DNA of 64,000 nt from Marisimplicoccus sp038147335 (GTDB lineage Bacteria > Bacteroidota > Bacteroidia > Flavobacteriales > Flavobacteriaceae), in contig JAYQTK010000003.1 of the NCBI GenBank assembly GCA_038147335.1, forward strand, positions 62,001-126,000, given 5' to 3'. The position numbers and the translations under genes were made by a program. The notes under the pieces are model-generated. The model was not told the DNA's origin. It made no database searches and was given only the letters and a program-made list of their open reading frames with translations. Below, one piece after another: positions 7,222 through 16,645 of this stretch (within the stretch, counting starts at the first letter, position 1; each line of letters starts with the position of its first letter).

Positions 7222-7864
7222 CTTTTATTTCTTTTTTTATCTGGTTTAATTTCAATAGTGCCTCAACAGGACTAAGATTATCAATATCTAAGTCTTCAAT
7301 AATTTTTCTTATCTCTTGCATTTTGGGATCTTCTATATCAAAAAAACTAAGCTGAAGTTTATCATCACTTTTATCTGCTTTTAAATTCTTAGGCCTGCTA
7401 GTCTCCATAAGTTTTAATTTATTCTCTGCTGAATTAAGTACAAGTTTTGGCATTCCAGCCATTTTAGCTACATGTATTCCAAAACTATGATTACTTCCTC
7501 CTTTAACAAGTTTTCTTAAAAAGATTACATCATCTTTTGTCTCTTTTACACTAACATTAAAATTTCTTATTCCGTTGTATAGAGACTCCATTTCATTTAG
7601 ATCATGGTAATGAGTTGCAAAAAGAACATGAGGTTTTAATTTATTTTCATGTAAAAACTCAGCTATTGCCCAAGCTATAGAGATTCCATCATAGGTGCTT
7701 GTTCCCCTTCCAATTTCATCAAGTAGAATTAGACTGTTTTCTGTTAGATTATTTAAAATTGATGCTGTTTCATTCATTTCAACCATAAAGGTTGACTCAC
7801 CCATAGAGATATTATCACTTGCACCAACTCTTGTAAAAATTCTATCAACTATGGAAAATGTCAT
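7211..7864 (-). CDS. mutS: MutS, C-terminal part after a frameshift (ATPase Walker B to C-terminus)
   Basis: A 217-residue frame that continues MutS from just after the Walker A region. In the correct frame it can be read from 7897 as AQIGSFVPAQEM, joining directly to the N-terminal piece. It contains the signature ASDNISMGESTFMVEM, Walker B SLILLDEIGRGTSTYDG, and the His-switch region LFATHYHDL, then the C-terminal helix-turn-helix dimerisation part. On its own it lacks a nucleotide-binding P-loop and cannot work. One base must be removed near 7898-7900 to fuse it with 7884-9800; the fused protein would be about 862 residues, normal for MutS. Confidence 0.9.
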   Translation of the reverse strand: MTFSIVDRIFTRVGASDNISMGESTFMVEMNETASILNNLTENSLILLDEIGRGTSTYDGISIAWAIAEFLHENKLKPHVLFATHYHDLNEMESLYNGIRNFNVSVKETKDDVIFLRKLVKGGSNHSFGIHVAKMAGMPKLVLNSAENKLKLMETSRPKNLKADKSDDKLQLSFFDIEDPKMQEIRKIIEDLDIDNLSPVEALLKLNQIKKEIKDGD

Positions 7865-7883
7865 CTCTTGTGCAGGGACAAAA

Positions 7884-9800
7884 CTACCTATTTGAGCTAA
7901 GTATAGTAATTAAAGCTGTTTGTCTTAAAATTGCAGATTTACCAGACATATTTGGGCCGGTAATCATAATAATTTGCTGATCAGTATCAAGAAATATATC
8001 ATTAGAAATATATCTTTCTCCACTAGGAAGATTTGCTTCAATTACAGGATGTCTTCCAGCAATAATTTCAATTTTTTTTGTACTTGTTATTTTTGGACAA
8101 CAATATTCATATCTGACAGCTCTTTTTGAGAAAGAGTTTAAAATATCAATTACAGAAATTTTATCTGAAACTAATTTTAATGTTGAAAGGCTATCTTGAA
8201 GTTTATCTAGCAATTTTAAAAATAACTTAAGCTCAAGATCTTTAATTTTCTCATCTGCATTTATTATTTTTTCCTCATACTCTTTTAATTCCTGTGTAAT
8301 ATATCTTTCCGCATTAACAAGAGTTTGCTTTCTTATCCAGTCCTCTGGAACTTTATCTTTATGGGTATTTCTAACCTCAATGTAATATCCAAAGACATTA
8401 TTGAACGAAATTTTTAATGACGGTATATTAGTTTTTTTAGTCTCCCTTTCCAGGATTTGATTAAGATATTCCTTACCTGAAGATCTTATCTCCCTTAAAC
8501 CATCAAGCTCTTTTGAGAATCCATCTTTAATAAAATCTCCTTTCAATATAGAAACAGGAGAATCATCCTTTAGAGTCTTAGATATTGCTCCTATTATACT
8601 CTTAGAATTAGGTAATGATTTTCCGTAATTTTTTAAAACACCACTGTAAACTAATAGAGAGTCTTTAATTAAATCTACATTTTCTAATGAACTTTTTAAA
8701 TTAACTAGCTCTCTTGGTGAAATTTTATATGTAGCAATTTTTGACATTAATCTTTCTATATCTGAAATATTATTTAGGTTAATATCAAGCAGTCTACTTA
8801 TTTCATCATCACTCATTATTGATTGAACAATTTCTTGTCTTTTCTTTATCTCTTTTTTATCAATTAATGGAAAAGCAATCCAACTTTTAAGTTTTCTTGA
8901 ACCCATACTAGTTATTGTCTCATCAATTGTATCAGAAAGATTAAAACCATTTATAGAGTTTGAATTAAACAACTCAAGATTTTTCATAGTAAATCTATCC
9001 ATCCATACATAAGACTCTGGAAATATCCTTTGAAGGGTTGAGATATGAGTAAGATTATTATGCTCTGTATCATCTAAATAATGAATTATGGATCCCGCAG
9101 CTACAGCACCTAATTTAATATCCTCAACACCAAAACCTTTCAAACTTTTTGTATTAAAATGATCAAGCAACTTATTTTCTGAATATGAGTTGTCGTAAAC
9201 CCAATCATCTAACGGATAGACGTTGTATGCGTTTCCTAATAACTCAAAAAATTTATTTTTTGATGGTTTTGAAACCAATATTTCATTAGGAGAAAAGTTT
9301 GAAATTAGTTGATCAATTAATTTTAAATCACCTTGTGATACATAAAAGTCACCGGTTGATACATCAAGAAATGAAATTCCAAATTCATTTTTTTCTATGT
9401 GGACCGAAGCTAAATAATTATTTTTCTTCTGATCAAGTACTCCATCATTAATTGCTATTCCTGGAGTAACTATTTCTGTCACTCCTCTTTTGACAATTTT
9501 TTTTGTAAGCTTTGGATCTTCCAATTGATCGCAAACTGCAACTCTATTCCCTGCCCTAACTAGTTTAGGAAGATAGTTTTCAATTGAGTGGTGAGGAAAT
9601 CCAGCTAGCTCAACCTCACTACTTGAACCTGCTCCTCTTTTTGTTAAGACTATACCTAAAATCTTTGATGCTAATATTGCATCTTCGCCAAAAGTTTCAT
9701 AAAAATCACCTACTCTAAACAAAAGTATAGTATCAGGATATTTAGATTTAATATCATTATACTGTTTCATCAAAGGTGTGATTTTACTCGTTTTAGTCAC
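7884..9800 (-). CDS. mutS: MutS, N-terminal part truncated by a frameshift after Walker A
   Basis: A 638-residue frame starting MTKTSKITPLMKQYNDIKSK. It has the mismatch-recognition domain with the Phe-x-Glu motif (GDFYETFGEDA), the connector, lever and clamp domains, and the Walker A motif TGPNMSGKS, and then stops in SSNR about 18 residues later. MutS recognises mismatches and small loops to start repair. The break is one extra base in CTTAGCTC on the coding strand: dropping it gives ITILAQIGSFVPA. This may be a sequencing or assembly error, a real loss of function, or recoding; the stretch CUU-AGC-U resembles +1 slippery sites. The gene is divergent from trmH. Confidence 0.92.
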   Translation of the reverse strand: MTKTSKITPLMKQYNDIKSKYPDTILLFRVGDFYETFGEDAILASKILGIVLTKRGAGSSSEVELAGFPHHSIENYLPKLVRAGNRVAVCDQLEDPKLTKKIVKRGVTEIVTPGIAINDGVLDQKKNNYLASVHIEKNEFGISFLDVSTGDFYVSQGDLKLIDQLISNFSPNEILVSKPSKNKFFELLGNAYNVYPLDDWVYDNSYSENKLLDHFNTKSLKGFGVEDIKLGAVAAGSIIHYLDDTEHNNLTHISTLQRIFPESYVWMDRFTMKNLELFNSNSINGFNLSDTIDETITSMGSRKLKSWIAFPLIDKKEIKKRQEIVQSIMSDDEISRLLDINLNNISDIERLMSKIATYKISPRELVNLKSSLENVDLIKDSLLVYSGVLKNYGKSLPNSKSIIGAISKTLKDDSPVSILKGDFIKDGFSKELDGLREIRSSGKEYLNQILERETKKTNIPSLKISFNNVFGYYIEVRNTHKDKVPEDWIRKQTLVNAERYITQELKEYEEKIINADEKIKDLELKLFLKLLDKLQDSLSTLKLVSDKISVIDILNSFSKRAVRYEYCCPKITSTKKIEIIAGRHPVIEANLPSGERYISNDIFLDTDQQIIMITGPNMSGKSAILRQTALITILSSNR

Positions 9801-9844
9801 TGTTTTGTATTTATGCTAATGTAAATATTTTTATTTTTACTCTA

Positions 9845-10375
9845 ATGCGAAAACTAAGAAATACTGAGTTAAATAGAAAGACAATAGAAGAGTTTAAAAA
9901 ATCCAAGAAAACATCAGCAATTGTGATTTTAGATAATATCAGAAGTATTCATAATGTTGGTTCAATTTTTAGGACTTCTGATTCTTTTTTGATTGAAAAA
10001 ATTATTATCTCAGGATATACTGCTACTCCTGAAAATTCTAAGATGGAAAAAACAGCACTCGGTTCATCTGATTCTGTTGATTGGGAATACACAGAGGATG
10101 TGATAGAAACAATCCAAAGTCTAAAGAATAAGGGCATTAAAGTTGTTTCAGTTGAACAAGCAGACAAATCATTAAAAATTGAAAAATTTACTCCTGAAAA
10201 AGGTATAAAATATGCTTTTATCTTTGGTAATGAGGTAGACGGTGTTTCAGATGAAATAATTTTAGAATCTGATCAAGTTCTTGAAATACCTCAAGTTGGG
10301 ACTAAACATTCTTTAAATGTTTCAGTAGCAGCAGGAATTATTTTATGGGACTTTTATCAAAAAACCGAAATCTAA
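9845..10375 (+). CDS. TrmH/SpoU-family RNA 2'-O-methyltransferase
   Basis: A 176-residue SPOUT methyltransferase with all three family motifs: motif 1 LDNIRSIHNVGSIFRTSD (near 30-47), motif 2 FGNEVDGVSDEII (near 127), and motif 3 IPQVGTKHSLNVSVAAGI (near 150). It transfers a methyl from SAM to a ribose 2'-OH in tRNA or rRNA. It is a bare catalytic domain without the L30-like N-terminal extension of RlmB. The exact nucleotide cannot be told. Its end overlaps the convergent folK end by 4 nt. Confidence 0.88.
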   Translation: MRKLRNTELNRKTIEEFKKSKKTSAIVILDNIRSIHNVGSIFRTSDSFLIEKIIISGYTATPENSKMEKTALGSSDSVDWEYTEDVIETIQSLKNKGIKVVSVEQADKSLKIEKFTPEKGIKYAFIFGNEVDGVSDEIILESDQVLEIPQVGTKHSLNVSVAAGIILWDFYQKTEI

Positions 10376-10854
10376 ATTATTTTTAAAGGAATATCCTGAT
10401 CACTACAGTCATTATACAGTTCCTTAATTGTTTTATTCAAAATTGGATGTACATAATCATCTGCTATTTCTAACATCGGGACCAAAACAAATTTTCTTAT
10501 CTCAATTTTTGGATGAGGGATTTTTAAGTCTTCTGAATCTGTTATAATGTTATCATAAAAAAGAATATCAATATCTATTAGCCTGTCAGAATAACTACCA
10601 TCAACGTCTTCTCTTCCCATTGATTTTTCAATCTTTTTTAAGTTAATTAATAAAGATTTTGGAATAATATCTGTATCAATAAGTAAACATAGATTATAAA
10701 AATCATTGGAATCAAAACCCCAAGATTTCGATTGATATATACTTGATCTAGAAATTATTATTCCAACCTTTTTCTCAATTTCATCTATCGCTTTATTTAT
10801 TAATACAGAACGATTACCTTTGTTTGAACCTATTGATAAATAAACTTTACTCAT
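10372..10854 (-). CDS. folK: 2-amino-4-hydroxy-6-hydroxymethyldihydropteridine pyrophosphokinase
   Basis: A 160-residue HPPK. It opens with VYLSIGSNKGNR, then has the substrate-binding SKSWGFDSNDFYNLCL, and the ATP and metal-binding DRLIDIDILFYD with IPHPKIEIRKFVLVPMLEI. It transfers pyrophosphate from ATP to the pterin in folate synthesis. Length is typical for a monofunctional FolK. Divergently transcribed from the queuosine-precursor transporter with only 9 nt between the start codons. Confidence 0.93.
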   Translation of the reverse strand: MSKVYLSIGSNKGNRSVLINKAIDEIEKKVGIIISRSSIYQSKSWGFDSNDFYNLCLLIDTDIIPKSLLINLKKIEKSMGREDVDGSYSDRLIDIDILFYDNIITDSEDLKIPHPKIEIRKFVLVPMLEIADDYVHPILNKTIKELYNDCSDQDIPLKII

Positions 10855-10863
10855 AATTCTTAT

Positions 10864-11568
10864 ATGAATTCCAAAAAAATTACTCTAGCAAATAATATAT
10901 ATTTAATTCTTGCGGGATTATTTATTACTTCACTAGTTGCATCAAATTTAATATTTACAAAAATATTTTATTGGTATCCATTCGATATAAATTTATTAGG
11001 TGTAAAACTTTTTGAGTTATCAGTTGGTATTTTACCCTATCCTCTTACATTCCTAATTACAGACTTAATATCTGAAATTTATGGAAGGAAGAAAGCAGAT
11101 CAGGTTGTAATAACTGGAATATTTGCATCAATTTTTTCAATTATTCTAATTTTCGTATCTAGCCAAGTACCAGCTATAGAAGCATCGCCAATTGATGATG
11201 AAACTTTTAACAGCGTTTTTCTTAATGCTCCACTAGCAGTATTGGCATCTATGTTAACATACTTATTCGCTCAATTTATAGATATAAGAATATACCATTT
11301 TTGGAAAAAGCTTACCAAAGGAAAACACCTTTGGTTAAGAAATAACTTTTCAACTTTTACATCACAATTTGTAGACACATTTACAATTGTATCGTTACTT
11401 ATTCTTTTTGGAATTCTTCCAGAGGATAAATTTTTAGTTCTAGTTATCTCTGGATTTTTATTTAAGGTAATTGTTGCATTATTAGATACACCCCTTTTAT
11501 ATCTTTTCGTATGGATTTTTAGAAAGAAATTCAATTTAAAAGTCGGAGAAGAAATTAAACTAAGTTAG
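10864..11568 (+). CDS. queuosine precursor transporter (YhhQ family)
   Basis: A 234-residue polytopic membrane protein with about six hydrophobic helices. The motif ELSVGILPYPLTFLITDLISEIYGRKKAD is characteristic of the DUF165/YhhQ vitamin-uptake-like family, as is the RNNFSTFTSQFVDT segment. The family imports queuosine precursors such as preQ0 or preQ1 for tRNA modification. Its stop is followed at once by the TTG start of the rluF-like gene. Confidence 0.85.
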   Translation: MNSKKITLANNIYLILAGLFITSLVASNLIFTKIFYWYPFDINLLGVKLFELSVGILPYPLTFLITDLISEIYGRKKADQVVITGIFASIFSIILIFVSSQVPAIEASPIDDETFNSVFLNAPLAVLASMLTYLFAQFIDIRIYHFWKKLTKGKHLWLRNNFSTFTSQFVDTFTIVSLLILFGILPEDKFLVLVISGFLFKVIVALLDTPLLYLFVWIFRKKFNLKVGEEIKLS

Positions 11569-11569
11569 G

Positions 11570-12262
11570 TTGGAATCAAAAAGAATTAATAAGTACTTAA
11601 GTGAAGTTGGATTCTGTTCAAGAAGAAAAGCTGATGAGTATATTTCTCTTGGAAGAGTATATATCAACGGTAAAGTTGCTGAGTTAGGATCTAAGGTGAA
11701 TATGGATGATGAGATTAAAGTTGATGGTGAAATAATTCAGAATACTAATAAAAAAAGAGTATACATAGCATTCAATAAGCCTATTGGAATTGAATGTACT
11801 GGAAACCCAAAAGTGAAGGATAATATTATTGATTTTATTAATCACAAAGAGCGGCTTTTTACAATTGGAAGAATAGACAAACAAAGTGAAGGTCTTATTC
11901 TGCTAACAAATAATGGTGACATTGTAAATAATGTTTTAAGAGCAGAAAACAAGAAGGAGAAAGAATATATGGTATGGGTAAATAAAAATATAACACAAGA
12001 TTTTATTGAAAAGATGAGGAAGGGAGTCAGGATTATGGGTAAAATGACAAAAAGGTGTTATGTAAAGAGGATTAATGATAATAGATTTAAAATTGTTCTA
12101 ACCCAGGGAATGAATAGGCAGATCAGAAGAATGTGTGAGGTTTTAGGTTACAGAGTAACTAAACTAAAAAGGACTAGAATTATGAATATTCATTTAGATA
12201 TTAATATTGGAGAGTATAGAGATTTGAGTGAAGATGAGGTAAAACAATTATTTAATCAATAG
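11570..12262 (+). CDS. RluF/RsuA-type pseudouridine synthase
   Basis: A 230-residue protein with an N-terminal S4 RNA-binding domain (KRINKYLSEVGFCSRRKADEY to INGK, residues about 4-35) and an RsuA-type catalytic domain with GRIDKQSEGL holding the catalytic Asp and GMNRQIRRMCEVLGY near the end. This places it with RluF, which makes pseudouridine 2604 in 23S rRNA, rather than RluB. The start is a TTG at 11570, 1 nt past the previous stop. Its last 11 nt overlap the convergent DUF2797 gene. Confidence 0.85.
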   Translation: MESKRINKYLSEVGFCSRRKADEYISLGRVYINGKVAELGSKVNMDDEIKVDGEIIQNTNKKRVYIAFNKPIGIECTGNPKVKDNIIDFINHKERLFTIGRIDKQSEGLILLTNNGDIVNNVLRAENKKEKEYMVWVNKNITQDFIEKMRKGVRIMGKMTKRCYVKRINDNRFKIVLTQGMNRQIRRMCEVLGYRVTKLKRTRIMNIHLDINIGEYRDLSEDEVKQLFNQ

Positions 12263-13043
12263 TTAGATCAATTAAATACCCTTCATTAGATCTAACATTA
12301 AATACACTTGAATCTTCAAAAATTAAATACTGTCCCTTAATTCCAATTAATTTTCCATTTATTTCATCAGACTTTTTAAGACTTACAGATTTTACTGAGT
12401 CAACTGAATTATCTATTCTATAATTAAATTTAATTACTTCAGTATCTATCAAAAAGTAATCTTTAAAATCCTTACCTAGGAATTCAAGCGCTTCATCTTT
12501 ATCATTTTTTAAATTTGAATCATTAATTTGACTTGTAAGCATTTTACGCCAATTTGTTTTATCAGAAAATTTCTGTTTTAATTTTACCTCAGCTATCCCT
12601 GCCAAATATCGATTAGGAACTTTAATTAATTCAATAGCTTCAATAGCTCCTTGATCAATCCACCTTGTAGTTTTATTATTTGATCTAGTAACACCAACTT
12701 TTGTTTCACTTGTTTTTGAGAGGTAAACTATATGATCTTGAATTTGAATTTGTTTTTCATATTCAAGGTCTCTATCTTCAATTTCCAAGTGAGCTTTACT
12801 TAACTCAGGTTTCATTACCCAATCACCAGACATTGGAGACTCAAAAAAGCATTTTTTACAAAAACCGTTTGCAAAAATTTCAATATTTTCAGAGCATGAC
12901 AGACAACAATAACCTGTCTTTTTCAAGTTGATATTTTTACCTATGAACTGATTAAGAAATAAAAGATCATTTTCAAAATCTAGCATATATCGAATAGGAT
13001 CATCATGTATTGAAATCATTTTTTTTATTACTCCTGAAAACAT
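12252..13043 (-). CDS. DUF2797 family protein with putative zinc ribbon
   Basis: A 263-residue protein. The N-terminal third holds paired cysteines (YCCLSCSE, then FCKKCFF) that look like a zinc ribbon, followed by GDWVMKPELSKAHLEIEDRDLEYEKQIQIQ and KVGVTR..NKTTRWIDQGA, conserved in DUF2797 proteins. The KVGVTR-type segment and following helices resemble a GIY-YIG-like fold in this family. Cellular role is not established. Confidence 0.8.
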   Translation of the reverse strand: MFSGVIKKMISIHDDPIRYMLDFENDLLFLNQFIGKNINLKKTGYCCLSCSENIEIFANGFCKKCFFESPMSGDWVMKPELSKAHLEIEDRDLEYEKQIQIQDHIVYLSKTSETKVGVTRSNNKTTRWIDQGAIEAIELIKVPNRYLAGIAEVKLKQKFSDKTNWRKMLTSQINDSNLKNDKDEALEFLGKDFKDYFLIDTEVIKFNYRIDNSVDSVKSVSLKKSDEINGKLIGIKGQYLIFEDSSVFNVRSNEGYLIDLTID

Positions 13044-13084
13044 AATTTTTTGTTTACTATTTTTATGCTAAATATATGTAATCC

Positions 13085-14587
13085 ATGCCAATTCCAATTT
13101 TTAATTCTGTTGCATCCTTTTTTTTAAAAAGAAGGATAAGTCAAATAGAATTATTTAAAGACTATCCTATAGAAGTTCAACAAGAAGTTCTTAGAAAACT
13201 TGTTGTTTATTCTATTGATACTGAAATTGGAAAAAAGAATGATTTTAAAACAATAGCATCTTATGATGATTTTAAAGAAAGAGTTCCAATTGTATCTTAT
13301 GAAGATATATACGCTGATATTGAAAGGAATAGAAAAGGTGAGCAAAACATATTTTGGAGAACTTCTATAAAATGGTTTGCAAAATCAAGTGGAACTACTA
13401 ACGCTAAAAGTAAATTTATCCCAATAAGTTTTGAGTCTTTGGAAGATTGTCATTACAAGGCTGGAAAAGATATGCTGTCGTTGTACTTTAATAATAATAT
13501 AAATTCACAATTACTTGCAGGAAAGTGTTTAAGACTAGGAGGGTCAAAGGATATCTATGAAAATAATAGTAGCTATTATGGAGATTTATCTGCTATTATA
13601 ATTGATAACTTACCTTTTTGGGCTGAGCTAAGCAGTACACCTAGTTCAAAAGTTTCGTTAATTCCGGAGTGGGAAGAAAAAGTTGAAGCAATAATAAATG
13701 AATCTTTAAGTCAAAAAGTGACAAGCTTTGCAGGTGTTCCTTCTTGGATGTTGTCGTTACTTCAAAAAGTAATTGAAAAAACTGGTAGAAACAACGTTAT
13801 TGATATTTGGAATGATTGTGAAGTTTATTTCCATGGAGGAGTAAGTTTCGAGCCTTACAAAAACCTCTACAAAAAATTATTTCCATCAAAAGATTTCAAA
13901 TATTTTGAAATTTATAATGCCTCTGAAGGATTTTTTGCTATTCAAGATCAAAATGAATCAAGTGAACTACTACTTATGTTAGACTACGGTATATTCTACG
14001 AATTTTATCCAGCTAACGGGTCAGAGCAAGAAATTGTTTCATTAGCTGATGTTAAACTGAATGTAAATTATGCAATGGTAATAACAACAAATTCTGGTCT
14101 GTGGAGATATAAAATAGGTGATACAGTTAAGTTCACTTGCTTGAATCCATTCAGAATTAAAATAACAGGGAGGACAAAACATTTTATAAATGTTTTTGGT
14201 GAAGAGCTGGTAATTGAGAATGCAGAAAAAGCGTTATCCTTAACTTCAGAGTTAACAAAGTCTTCAATATCTGACTACACGGTAGGCCCGGTTTTTATGG
14301 GCAGTAAGACTAAAGGCTCACATGAGTGGTTAATTGAGTTTGATAAACAGCCTGATGATCTTAGTAAATTTATGGAAATACTTGATCTAAATCTTCAAAG
14401 TCTGAATTCTGATTATGAAGCCAAGAGATATAAAAGTTCAACACTCGAGCTACCTAAACTAGTTGTTGCAAGAAAGAATCTTTTTTATGATTGGCTTTCA
14501 TCTAAAAATAAACTTGGAGGACAGAATAAAGTTCCAAGGTTATCAAATTCAAGAGAGTTTATTGAGGAATTAATTTCTATGAATTAG
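13085..14587 (+). CDS. GH3 auxin-responsive-promoter family protein (acyl-adenylate-forming)
   Basis: A 500-residue protein whose whole length matches bacterial GH3-like proteins. Visible marks are the adenylation-type loop KSSGTTNAKSKFIPIS, the EIYNASEGFFA motif that contacts the adenylate, and YKIGDTVKFT with the following KITGRTKHFINVFGEEL hinge. Plant GH3 enzymes conjugate amino acids to hormones; in Bacteroidota the substrate is unknown. The next gene, clpX, is convergent and overlaps by 4 nt. Confidence 0.88.
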   Translation: MPIPIFNSVASFFLKRRISQIELFKDYPIEVQQEVLRKLVVYSIDTEIGKKNDFKTIASYDDFKERVPIVSYEDIYADIERNRKGEQNIFWRTSIKWFAKSSGTTNAKSKFIPISFESLEDCHYKAGKDMLSLYFNNNINSQLLAGKCLRLGGSKDIYENNSSYYGDLSAIIIDNLPFWAELSSTPSSKVSLIPEWEEKVEAIINESLSQKVTSFAGVPSWMLSLLQKVIEKTGRNNVIDIWNDCEVYFHGGVSFEPYKNLYKKLFPSKDFKYFEIYNASEGFFAIQDQNESSELLLMLDYGIFYEFYPANGSEQEIVSLADVKLNVNYAMVITTNSGLWRYKIGDTVKFTCLNPFRIKITGRTKHFINVFGEELVIENAEKALSLTSELTKSSISDYTVGPVFMGSKTKGSHEWLIEFDKQPDDLSKFMEILDLNLQSLNSDYEAKRYKSSTLELPKLVVARKNLFYDWLSSKNKLGGQNKVPRLSNSREFIEELISMN

Positions 14588-15813
14588 GAAACTGCTTTTA
14601 AGTAGGATAGATCAATTTTTTGAAGCTTTTCATCTGCATAAAGCTTTGTGATTTTTAGTTCATTCTCTCCAGAACTTGGTAAATTAAACATAGCATCATT
14701 TAAAATTGCTTCACATAGCGTTCTTAATCCTCTTGCACCTAGCTTAAACTCATATGCCTTGTCCACGATGTAGTCAATTGCGCCTGGAGTAATTGAAAAG
14801 TTAATATCATCCATTTCAAAAAGCCTGGTGTATTGCTTTATCAAAGCATTTTTTGGAATTGTCATAATATCTCTCAATGCATCTTTAGTTAAAGGGTTTA
14901 AGTGACACATAACAGGTAATCTTCCAATGATTTCAGGTATTAGCCCATATGATCTTATATCATGGGGATTTATATATCTTAAAACATTCTCTTCATTTTC
15001 ATTAACTACTTTTTCATTTGCAGGTTTAAATCCAATAGATTGAAGATTTAATCTAGTTTTAATTATTTTTTCAATTCCATCAAAAGCACCACCTGCAATA
15101 AAAAGAATATTAGATGTGTCAACCTCTATGAATTTTTGATCTGGATGTTTTCTTCCCCCTTTAGGTGGAACATTTACAGTAGTTCCTTCAAGTAACTTAA
15201 GTAAAGCCTGTTGAACTCCTTCACCTGAAACATCTCTAGTGATAGAAGGGTTATCGCTTTTTCTTGCAATTTTATCAATTTCGTCTATAAAAACAATTCC
15301 ATTTTGAGCTTTATCTACATCAAAATCAGCAGCCTGCAGAAGTTTACTTAAAATGCTTTCAACATCTTCACCAACATAGCCTGCTTCAGTAAGAACTGTC
15401 GCATCAACAATCGCAATAGGTACATTTAAAAATTTTGATATAGTTTGAGCTAATAGAGTTTTACCTGTACCTGTAGGTCCAACAAGAATTAAATTACTTT
15501 TTTGTATTTCAATTTCTTCCTGTAAATGTTTCTGATTAATTCTCTTATAATGATTATAAACTGCTACTGATAAAGTTTTTTTTGCATCTTCTTGACCAAT
15601 AACGTGAAGATCTAGGAATTTTTTAATTTCTTTTGGAGGTTTTAGCTCAACAGCAAAATCAGATGGATCTTTACTAGATTCATCATCTTTAAGAATCATA
15701 TCTGCTTGAGATATACATATATCACATATATGGGCATCTAAACCAGCTATTAATAATTTTGTCTGAGATTTTGATCTACCACAAAAAGAACACAAGATTT
15801 CTTCTTCACTCAT
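14584..15813 (-). CDS. clpX: ATP-dependent Clp protease ATP-binding subunit ClpX
   Basis: A 409-residue AAA+ unfoldase. The N-terminal Cys4 zinc-binding domain is CSFC...CDIC (within residues 7-35), followed by Walker A GPTGTGKT, the GYVGEDV pore loop, Walker B VFIDEIDKI, the RKH loop GGRKHPDQ, and the C-terminal domain with KLGARGLR. It unfolds tagged substrates and threads them into ClpP. It lies directly downstream of clpP with a 1-nt gap, so the two form an operon. Confidence 0.97.
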   Translation of the reverse strand: MSEEEILCSFCGRSKSQTKLLIAGLDAHICDICISQADMILKDDESSKDPSDFAVELKPPKEIKKFLDLHVIGQEDAKKTLSVAVYNHYKRINQKHLQEEIEIQKSNLILVGPTGTGKTLLAQTISKFLNVPIAIVDATVLTEAGYVGEDVESILSKLLQAADFDVDKAQNGIVFIDEIDKIARKSDNPSITRDVSGEGVQQALLKLLEGTTVNVPPKGGRKHPDQKFIEVDTSNILFIAGGAFDGIEKIIKTRLNLQSIGFKPANEKVVNENEENVLRYINPHDIRSYGLIPEIIGRLPVMCHLNPLTKDALRDIMTIPKNALIKQYTRLFEMDDINFSITPGAIDYIVDKAYEFKLGARGLRTLCEAILNDAMFNLPSSGENELKITKLYADEKLQKIDLSYLKAVS

Positions 15814-15814
15814 A

Positions 15815-16471
15815 TTATTTGTTTAATACTTCGTCAACCATACCATATTTATGAGCTTCATCTGCTTTCATCCAATAGTCTCTATCACTATCAGCATTTA
15901 CCTTTTTGAAAGTTTGGCCAGTATGTTTTGAAATAATCTTATATAATTCGTCTTTAAGCTTAAGAATTTCTCTTGCTGTAATTTCAATATCAGCTGCTTG
16001 ACCAGAAACTCCACCTAAAGGCTGGTGTATCATAACTCTTGAGTGTTTTAGTGCAGATCTTTTTCCCTTCTTTCCTGCACACAGAAGAACTGCAGCCATA
16101 GATGCAGCACATCCAGTGCAAATTGTAGCAACATCTGGCTTTATATATTGCATTGTATCATATATTCCAAGGCCTGCATACACTCCACCACCAGGAGAAT
16201 TGATATACATTTGGATATCTCTTGATGAATCTGTACTCTGCAAGAAAAGTAATTGAGCCTGAATGACGTTGGCAACACTATCTGTGATAGCAGTTCCTAA
16301 AAACATAATTCTATCCATCATTAATCTTGAAAAAACATCCATCTGTGCTACATTTAATTGTCTCTCTTCAATAATATAAGGAGTCATACTGCTTATAATC
16401 TTATCATAGTATGTAGAGCTTACACCATGATGTTTTGTAGCATATTTCTTAAATTCTTTTGAATAATCCAT
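15815..16471 (-). CDS. clpP: ATP-dependent Clp protease proteolytic subunit ClpP
   Basis: Serine protease with the catalytic Ser in GCAASMAAVLLC, His in SRVMIHQPLGG, and Asp region ADIEITAREIL. It forms the 14-mer degradation chamber with ClpX. The frame is open upstream to 16507, but MDYSKEFKKYATKHHG at 16471 matches the usual Flavobacteriia N-terminus, giving 218 residues; I prefer that start. The residue before the catalytic AAS is Cys rather than the common Gln or Met, a mild variation. Confidence 0.95.
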   Translation of the reverse strand: MDYSKEFKKYATKHHGVSSTYYDKIISSMTPYIIEERQLNVAQMDVFSRLMMDRIMFLGTAITDSVANVIQAQLLFLQSTDSSRDIQMYINSPGGGVYAGLGIYDTMQYIKPDVATICTGCAASMAAVLLCAGKKGKRSALKHSRVMIHQPLGGVSGQAADIEITAREILKLKDELYKIISKHTGQTFKKVNADSDRDYWMKADEAHKYGMVDEVLNK

Positions 16472-16603
16472 CTGATAAATTTTAAACTCAAAATTAATCA
16501 AATACATATCTAAATAAAAAAATATACCAATTATTTACCTTATTACTAATCGATAAATACTTATAGAACTTCATTAAAGATTATTAGGTATAATATATTT
16601 TGT

Positions 16604-16611
16604 TAAATTTG
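16604..16611 (+). promoter_or_regulatory. candidate -7 promoter element upstream of rpsP
   Basis: TAAATTTG followed by C matches TAnnTTTG and lies 47 nt before the rpsP ATG. This leaves a leader of about 40 nt that contains a small hairpin. Confidence 0.45.
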
Positions 16612-16630
16612 CTTTCAAAAATTAGTAACC

Positions 16631-16645
16631 TGGGTCGTGAACCCA
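16631..16645 (+). promoter_or_regulatory. small hairpin in the rpsP 5' leader
   Basis: A perfect 5-bp stem TGGGT/ACCCA with a 5-nt loop CGTGA lies 13 nt before the rpsP start, between the promoter-like element and the ATG. It could be a translational operator or chance. Confidence 0.25.
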
